Assembly (NCBI GenBank): GCA_030151165.1
Contig: JASLEM010000304.1
Coordinates: 1-17,476 of the forward strand
Origin: Burkholderiaceae bacterium
GTDB lineage: Bacteria > Pseudomonadota > Gammaproteobacteria > Burkholderiales > Burkholderiaceae
DNA: 17,476 bases
Direction: 5' to 3'
The position numbers and the translations under genes are program-made. Positions 13,515-17,476 of the stretch are shown here, piece by piece. Below the pieces are notes generated by a model that did no database searches, was not told the DNA's origin, and was given only the letters and a program-made list of their open reading frames with translations. Position 1 is the stretch's first letter. The number at the start of each line of letters is the position of its first letter.

Positions 13515-14333
13515 ATGAGCAGGAAGACGATCGTGCGCCTCGCGTCGACGCTGGCCCTGGCCGCGTCGTGCGCTGCCGCGGCCGCGCCGCCGCCGGTCGA
13601 CGACGCGCCGCAGCACGTCGAGGTCACCGCGCGCGTTCCGGGCGCGCGCGAGGAGAAGACGCTCGCGCAGCTGCGCAGCGCGCAGCAGGCGTTCGAGGAG
13701 CACCACGCGCTCGCGCCCGCCGCCACCCTCGCCTTCCGGCTCTATCCGCGCCGCGCCACGCCCGAGTTCGCGTCGCTGCGCCTGTTCCTCGTCACCGACG
13801 ATGGCCGCGTTCCCGTCCCGCTCGACGACCACCAGCGCTTCACGCTCGACCCGGCGTGGTCGGGCATCGGCCAGGGCGCGGTGCTGCAGGCCAACGTGCC
13901 CGACGGCGACATCGCCTGGCACGCCGACGTGCGCACGCCCGGCATCCCCGACGGCGAGCGCCGGCTCGGCGACCTGCGCCTCGAATGCGAGGTCGACACC
14001 TTCCACGGCAACCTGCAGCGCGGCCTGCGCTCGCCGGCCTCCGCCATCCTCGCGGCGCAAGGCCAGCTGTGCCGCGACGACGACGCCGAAGCCTGGTTCG
14101 CCGACGAGCCCGTCTTCGGCGTGACGCTCGTCGACGGCGCGCGCCGCCAGCCGCTCGCCTACAGCTACCTGCACGGCAGCACCGGCACGATGGCGCTCGC
14201 CGCGCTGTTCGACTGGTCGTACCACCTGCGCGACCGCGCGTACTTCCTGCCGCTGGAGGACGCGTCCTGGCCCGACGACACGCGCGTCGTCCTCGATCCG
14301 ATGTCCGCGCCGCAGCCCGAGGTCGCGCCATGA
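13515..14333 (+). CDS. exported protein of unknown function
   Basis: This 272-aa protein starts at ATG 13515 (an in-frame TTG at 13500 is an unlikely alternative). The start gives a good Sec signal peptide: MSRKTIVRL, an Ala/Leu-rich core, cleavage near residue 24. The mature protein begins with a Pro/Asp stretch, then HVEVTARVPGAREEKTLAQL and a heptad-like helix (LRSAQQAFEEHHAL). It continues as a polar, probably beta-rich domain with two cysteines (LECEVD and QLCRDDD). The opening VEVTARVPG resembles plug-like starts of outer-membrane proteins, but no barrel follows. I recognise no family. Its TGA overlaps the ATG of the lipoprotein gene (ATGA), so the two are coupled and probably work together in the cell envelope. 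Confidence 0.82.
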   Translation: MSRKTIVRLASTLALAASCAAAAAPPPVDDAPQHVEVTARVPGAREEKTLAQLRSAQQAFEEHHALAPAATLAFRLYPRRATPEFASLRLFLVTDDGRVPVPLDDHQRFTLDPAWSGIGQGAVLQANVPDGDIAWHADVRTPGIPDGERRLGDLRLECEVDTFHGNLQRGLRSPASAILAAQGQLCRDDDAEAWFADEPVFGVTLVDGARRQPLAYSYLHGSTGTMALAALFDWSYHLRDRAYFLPLEDASWPDDTRVVLDPMSAPQPEVAP

Positions 14334-14716
14334 GCGGCCGTCCCGCGCTCGCGCTCGTCGCGGCGCTGCTTGCCGGCTGCACGACGGTCGGCAACGGCCA
14401 GCTCGCACAGCTCGACGCGCCCTCGACGAGCGCGCTGCTCGTGCCGGGCCGCACGACCGAAGCGGACGTCCGCGCCGCGCTCGGCCAAGGCACCGAGATC
14501 CGCTTCGACAGCGGCTTCGAGACCTGGCATTACTTCTATCGCGAGGGCTTGTCCAAGGGCTGGGACGACGTGCCCTACATCGGCCTCATCACCAGCCAGC
14601 TCGACCGGCCGACCAAGGAGCTGGTGATCCTGTTCGATGGCGGCGGCGTGCTGCGGCGCTGGTCGTTCCAGGCGCACCGGCCGGCCGACGCATCGACCGG
14701 CACGTCCACCCGGTGA
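14330..14716 (+). CDS. BamE/SmpA-OmlA-like lipoprotein
   Basis: This 128-aa protein has a short signal sequence with lipobox LLAGC (C17 lipidated). The mature part fits the small SmpA/OmlA (BamE-like) fold: VPGRTTEADVRAALGQGT (38-55), then W66-H-Y and a C-terminal strand pair LVILFDGGGVLRRWSF (98-113). In BamE this domain joins the outer-membrane assembly complex, but many paralogues with other roles exist, so gene symbol bamE is not given. It overlaps the exported-protein gene by four bases, implying translational coupling. It ends 55 nt before the MarR start. Confidence 0.82.
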   Translation: MSGRPALALVAALLAGCTTVGNGQLAQLDAPSTSALLVPGRTTEADVRAALGQGTEIRFDSGFETWHYFYREGLSKGWDDVPYIGLITSQLDRPTKELVILFDGGGVLRRWSFQAHRPADASTGTSTR

Positions 14717-14747
14717 CCCTTTTCACGGCCGGGCGATTGCATGATAT

Positions 14748-14765
14748 AGTTGCACGCGGTACTAT
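14748..14765 (+). promoter_or_regulatory. MarR operator and promoter region of the efflux operon (site 1)
   Basis: AGTTGC-N7-ACTAT (14748-14765; full core ATAGTTGCACGCGGTACTAT from 14746) is an inverted repeat of ATAGT/ACTAT. The same spaced motif recurs at 15333-15350. Promoter options are TTGCAT (14737-14742) with TACTAT (14760-14765, 17-bp spacer), which would put the start of transcription at the MarR ATG itself, or TATAGT (14745-14750) as -10 with a poor -35 near 14722. Either way the operator overlaps the promoter, consistent with autorepression. Confidence 0.65.
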
Positions 14766-14771
14766 TACTTC

Positions 14772-15293
14772 ATGAACAGTCCCACGACCAACCTCTCGGC
14801 CCGCGCCCTCGCGGCCGCCGAACTCGCCCACCAGCGCGCGACCGGCGGCAACGGGCTGGGAGACATCGCCATCTACATCCAGATCCGGGCGTGCCACGCC
14901 ATGATGAACGAGCGGCTGGCCAGGCTGCTCGCGCCGTACGAGCTGAGCAACGTCGGCTACTTCGCGATGATGATGCTCTACGCGCGGCCCGACAACCTCG
15001 CCAACCCGTCCGAGCTCTGCGACGCCACCGGCGAGACGCGCGGCAACATGACGCGCATCTGCGACGAGCTCGTCGAGAAGGGATGGATGCTGCGCGTGCC
15101 GAATCCGGAAGACCGGCGCCGCGTCGACCTGTCGCTGACGAAGTCCGGCATGAAGCTGCTGAACGACATGGTGCCGACCCTGGGCCAGAAATCGGCCGAG
15201 TTCTACAAGACGCATTTCACCAAGGCCGAGAAGTCGACGCTGCAGCAGTTGCTCGGCCAGTTCGCCGAAGCGCTGGCCGCGCCGATGCCTTGA
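14772..15293 (+). CDS. MarR-family transcriptional repressor of the efflux operon
   Basis: This 173-aa protein has the MarR layout. Helix 1 with the dimer region lies in the N-terminal half (IAIYIQIRACHAMMNERLARLL). The winged helix spans about residues 66-125 (LANPSELCDATGETRGNMTRICDELVEKGW), and the wing is PNPEDRRRVDLSLT (109-122). The C-terminal helices complete the dimer. Family members dissociate from DNA on binding aromatic or toxic compounds. No ribosome site precedes the ATG, and one promoter option predicts a leaderless message. It is first in a MarR, outer-membrane factor, EmrA series. An intrinsic terminator separates it from the next gene. The EmrR-like role is inferred from this context. 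Confidence 0.93.
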   Translation: MNSPTTNLSARALAAAELAHQRATGGNGLGDIAIYIQIRACHAMMNERLARLLAPYELSNVGYFAMMMLYARPDNLANPSELCDATGETRGNMTRICDELVEKGWMLRVPNPEDRRRVDLSLTKSGMKLLNDMVPTLGQKSAEFYKTHFTKAEKSTLQQLLGQFAEALAAPMP

Positions 15294-15299
15294 AACGGC

Positions 15300-15324
15300 G
15301 AGCCCACGCGGGCTCCCTTTTTTT
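15300..15324 (+). terminator. intrinsic terminator between marR-like gene and the OMF gene
   Basis: GAGCCC (15300-15305), loop ACGC, GGGCTC (15310-15315), CC, then seven T's (15318-15324). The stem begins six bases after the MarR stop codon. It would limit readthrough into the pump genes. Confidence 0.85.
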
Positions 15325-15332
15325 ATCCTAAT

Positions 15333-15350
15333 GGTTGCCAAATGAACTAT
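15333..15350 (+). promoter_or_regulatory. second MarR operator motif overlapping the OMF start codon (site 2)
   Basis: GGTTGC-N7-ACTAT matches site 1 (AGTTGC-N7-ACTAT) in sequence and spacing. It spans the ATG at 15342. TTGCCA (15335-15340) with TACTAT (15360-15365) lies at a long 19-bp spacing and would start transcription inside the gene, so it is not convincing as a promoter. Confidence 0.55.
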
Positions 15351-16838
15351 CTCTCACGTTACTATTCAGCCAGCAATCGCGCCAGGCGCGTTCCTGCGGC
15401 CGTGGCGGTGCTGGTCGTCGGCCTTGCGCTGGCCGCCTGCGCACCGCTGCCGCCCAAGGACGGGCCGCCGCGACTGGACGCCGCGCGCGCAGGCGATCTG
15501 GTGGCCGACGCGCCCGCCTCGGCGGCCTCCGCGACGCAGGCCGCGGCCGTCGGCTCGTACGGCGACGCGCAGCTCGACCGCCTGATCGCCCTCGCGCTCG
15601 GCGGCTCGCCGACGATGGCCGTCGCCCAGGCGCGCGTGCGCCAGGCCGACGCGGCCGCGGGCCAGACGCAGGCCGACGCCGGCGTCGATCTCGCGTTCGA
15701 CGCGAGCGCCACGCGCGAACGCTACCCTGCCAAGAGCATCTACCCGCCCCCGATCGGCGGCTCGTGGCAAACCAGCGGCCACGCGGCGCTCGACTTCTCG
15801 TACGACTTCGACTTCTGGGGCCGCAACCGCAGCGCCCTCGACGCCGCCCTCGGCCGCGCCGCCGCGGCCCGTGCCGACGCGCAGGCCGCGGCGTCGACGC
15901 TGGCGTCGGCCGTCGCGAAGACCTACTTCCAGTGGCAGGCCGCCGACCAACACCTGCGCAACGCGCAGACGCTGCAGGCGCAACGCCAAGCGCTCGTCGA
16001 ACAGCAGGCGCGCCGCGTGCGTGCCGGCCTCGCGCCCGGCTCCGACCTGCAGCCGCTCGCCGCCGACGCCGCGGCCCCGCGCCAGAGCATCGTGCAGCTC
16101 GAGACGCAGCGCGCGCAGGCCGAGCGCCAGCTGCAGGCGCTGGTCGGCGTCCACGCGCTGCCCGCGATCCAGCCCGCGCCGCTGCCCGACGACGCCACCG
16201 TCGCCGCGCTGCCCGACGCCGGCCTGCGCCTCGACCTGCTCGCGCGCCGCCCCGAGATCGCCGCCGCGCGCGACCGCGTGCAGGCCTCGCTGAAGGACGT
16301 CGACTCGCAACGCGCCGCGTTCTATCCCGACATCAACATCACGGCGCTCGCCGGCTTCGACGCGCTGAAGATCGGCTCGCTGCTGCACGCCGAGAACCGC
16401 GAGTTCGGCGTGACGCCCGCGATCCACCTGCCGATCTTCGACGCCGGCCGCCTGCGCGCCGGGCTCGACGCGCGCCGCGCGGACGTCGCGCTCGCCGCCG
16501 CGCAGTACGACCAGGCGCTGCAATCGGCCATCGGCGACGTCAACGACGCCACCGTGCGCCTGCACGGCGCGCAGCGCGAGGCCGACCCGCTCGCCGCGCA
16601 GGTCAAGGCGCGCCAGCGCGACCTCGCGAGCGCGCAGGCGCGCGAACGCGCGGGGCTGATCGACGGCCACGAACGGCTCGTCGACGAGCTCGTGCTGACG
16701 ACGCTGAAGGACCAGGAGCTGAACCGCCGCACGACCGCGCTCCTCGCGCGCATCGACCTCGACCACGCCCTCGGCAGCGCGCTGCCGCCATCCGCCGCGC
16801 CGACCGTCACCAGCGACGCCGGCCCCGCCGCGCGCTGA
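15342..16838 (+). CDS. NodT-type outer-membrane efflux lipoprotein (OMF / TolC-like)
   Basis: This 498-aa protein has a signal sequence with lipobox LALAAC (C33 lipidated). It contains two outer-membrane efflux protein repeats: the first with LALGGSPTMAVAQARVRQADA and FDFWGRNRSALDA (about 80-170), the second with RRPEIAAARDRVQASL, AAFYPDINITALAGF and PIFDAGRLRAGLDAR (about 300-380). These make the coiled-coil tunnel and beta-barrel channel of the trimer. Length is usual for the NodT family. The start at 15342 overlaps MarR site 2; no ribosome site is evident. It precedes an EmrA-like adaptor by 42 nt. This indicates a tripartite pump with an MFS-type (EmrB) transporter expected beyond the window end. 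Confidence 0.94.
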   Translation: MNYLSRYYSASNRARRVPAAVAVLVVGLALAACAPLPPKDGPPRLDAARAGDLVADAPASAASATQAAAVGSYGDAQLDRLIALALGGSPTMAVAQARVRQADAAAGQTQADAGVDLAFDASATRERYPAKSIYPPPIGGSWQTSGHAALDFSYDFDFWGRNRSALDAALGRAAAARADAQAAASTLASAVAKTYFQWQAADQHLRNAQTLQAQRQALVEQQARRVRAGLAPGSDLQPLAADAAAPRQSIVQLETQRAQAERQLQALVGVHALPAIQPAPLPDDATVAALPDAGLRLDLLARRPEIAAARDRVQASLKDVDSQRAAFYPDINITALAGFDALKIGSLLHAENREFGVTPAIHLPIFDAGRLRAGLDARRADVALAAAQYDQALQSAIGDVNDATVRLHGAQREADPLAAQVKARQRDLASAQARERAGLIDGHERLVDELVLTTLKDQELNRRTTALLARIDLDHALGSALPPSAAPTVTSDAGPAAR

Positions 16839-16880
16839 GCCTTCCGAACACCGACACACATCGCACCCGAGACCGCCACC

Positions 16881-17476
16881 ATGACCGACACCCACACGCC
16901 CGCCCCCGCCGCCCCGAACGCCCCGATGCCGGCACCCGCGCCCGAGAACAAGAAGTCGCGCAGGAAGGCCCTGCTCATCGCGGGCAGCACCTTCGCGCTG
17001 GCCGGCCTCGCCTACGCTGCCTGGGCATTGCTGTACGGGCAGTTCCACGAACACACCGACGACGCCTACGTGCAGGCCAACCTCGTCTACGTGAACGCGC
17101 AGGTCGGCGGCACGGTCACGGCGCTCGGCGCCGACGACAACCAGCCCGTGAAGGCCGGCCAGACGCTCGTGACGCTCGACCATGCCGACGCGGCCGTCGC
17201 GCTCGCCGACGCCGATGCGCAGCTCGCCGTCACCGTGCGCCAGGTGCGCGAGCAACTGGCCGGCGCGGAGGAAGGCGAGGCCGTGGTCGCGCAGCGCCGC
17301 ACCGACCTCGCCCGCGCGAGCGACGACCTCGCGCGCCGCACGCAGCTCGCCGGCACCGACTCGCTCGCCGCGGAAGACCTGCAGCACGCGAAGCAGGCCG
17401 TCGCCGCCGCGCAGGACGCGCTGGCCGTCGCCGAGAAGGACCTGCAGAAGGCGCGCGCCCCGGTCACCGGCACCAC
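16881..17476 (+). CDS. EmrA/HlyD-family membrane-fusion adaptor (3' end beyond window)
   Basis: The frame is open to the window end (198 residues seen). A Pro/Ala-rich cytoplasmic tail with a KKSRRK cluster is followed by one transmembrane helix (about residues 30-52). Then comes HEHTDDAYVQANLVYVNAQVGG (in part HTDDAYVQAN, the EmrA hallmark), a lipoyl-like half (VKAGQTLVTLD), and a long alpha-helical hairpin rich in Ala, Gln and Arg. It resumes the second lipoyl half at KARAPVTGT. It would bridge an inner-membrane MFS pump and the NodT-type channel. It is separated by 42 nt from the channel gene, with no terminator between, so the two are cotranscribed. Confidence 0.94.
   Translation, partial: MTDTHTPAPAAPNAPMPAPAPENKKSRRKALLIAGSTFALAGLAYAAWALLYGQFHEHTDDAYVQANLVYVNAQVGGTVTALGADDNQPVKAGQTLVTLDHADAAVALADADAQLAVTVRQVREQLAGAEEGEAVVAQRRTDLARASDDLARRTQLAGTDSLAAEDLQHAKQAVAAAQDALAVAEKDLQKARAPVTGT

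Noticed and set aside
15366..17387. A 673-codon minus-strand frame opposite the OMF and EmrA genes
   Set aside because: Low-complexity Arg/Gly/Val-rich translation antisense to two clear efflux genes; stop codons are rare in this composition.

Overview
The window is a very GC-rich stretch of bacterial chromosome with G/C-dominated third codon positions. The gene content (MocR plus AhpD-like pair, TspO, MAPEG, PEBP plus macro domain, MarR plus NodT-type OMF plus EmrA, and a small Ala/Lys-rich exported protein) suggests a betaproteobacterium, most likely Burkholderiales. That placement is inferred from gene families. I see no mobile element, CRISPR array, rRNA or tRNA.

Layout: (1) 1-479, the 3' end of a chemotaxis-like protein ending in a receiver domain. 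(2) 553-2405, three minus-strand genes (AhpD-like carboxymuconolactone decarboxylase, an exported unknown, a GFA-type zinc protein), facing a divergent MocR regulator at 2529-3962. (3) 3998-5430, a TetR regulator whose stop overlaps the GTG start of an exported unknown; across an AT-rich palindromic operator lies a divergent isochorismatase-fold hydrolase (5520-6113). (4) 6136-7351, three small genes: a 73-aa unknown, a 63-aa exported Lys/Ala-rich protein followed by a strong terminator, and a GIY-YIG-like protein. (5) 7447-10873, metabolic and housekeeping genes: aldo/keto reductase, MAPEG membrane protein, TspO, PEBP protein, macro-domain protein. (6) 10874-13477, an EF-G paralogue behind a leader of about 430 nt, then a strong terminator. 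(7) 13515-14716, an exported unknown coupled to a BamE/SmpA-like lipoprotein. (8) 14772 to the end, a MarR-controlled efflux operon: marR, NodT-type outer-membrane lipoprotein, EmrA-type adaptor (cut by the window end). The inner-membrane pump is expected just downstream.

The most interesting part is the EF-G leader. A good sigma-70-like promoter sits just before a 20-codon mini-ORF. Three mutually exclusive RNA pairings follow, ending in an intrinsic terminator (11047-11085). Further down, a second coding-like uORF (11160-11270) runs into a bulged three-way-junction structure. The 3' strand of that structure (11276-11285) is also a perfect 10-nt complement of the translation start of the EF-G gene (11348-11357). 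This looks like a two-stage attenuator or RNA switch controlling a translation factor. I know of no described RNA class that it matches, but I could not run a search.

Other regulatory structure can be read directly: a shared operator motif at both MarR-controlled starts with a terminator between them, the TetR operator at 5443-5464, and an inverted repeat in the MocR/AhpD intergenic region.
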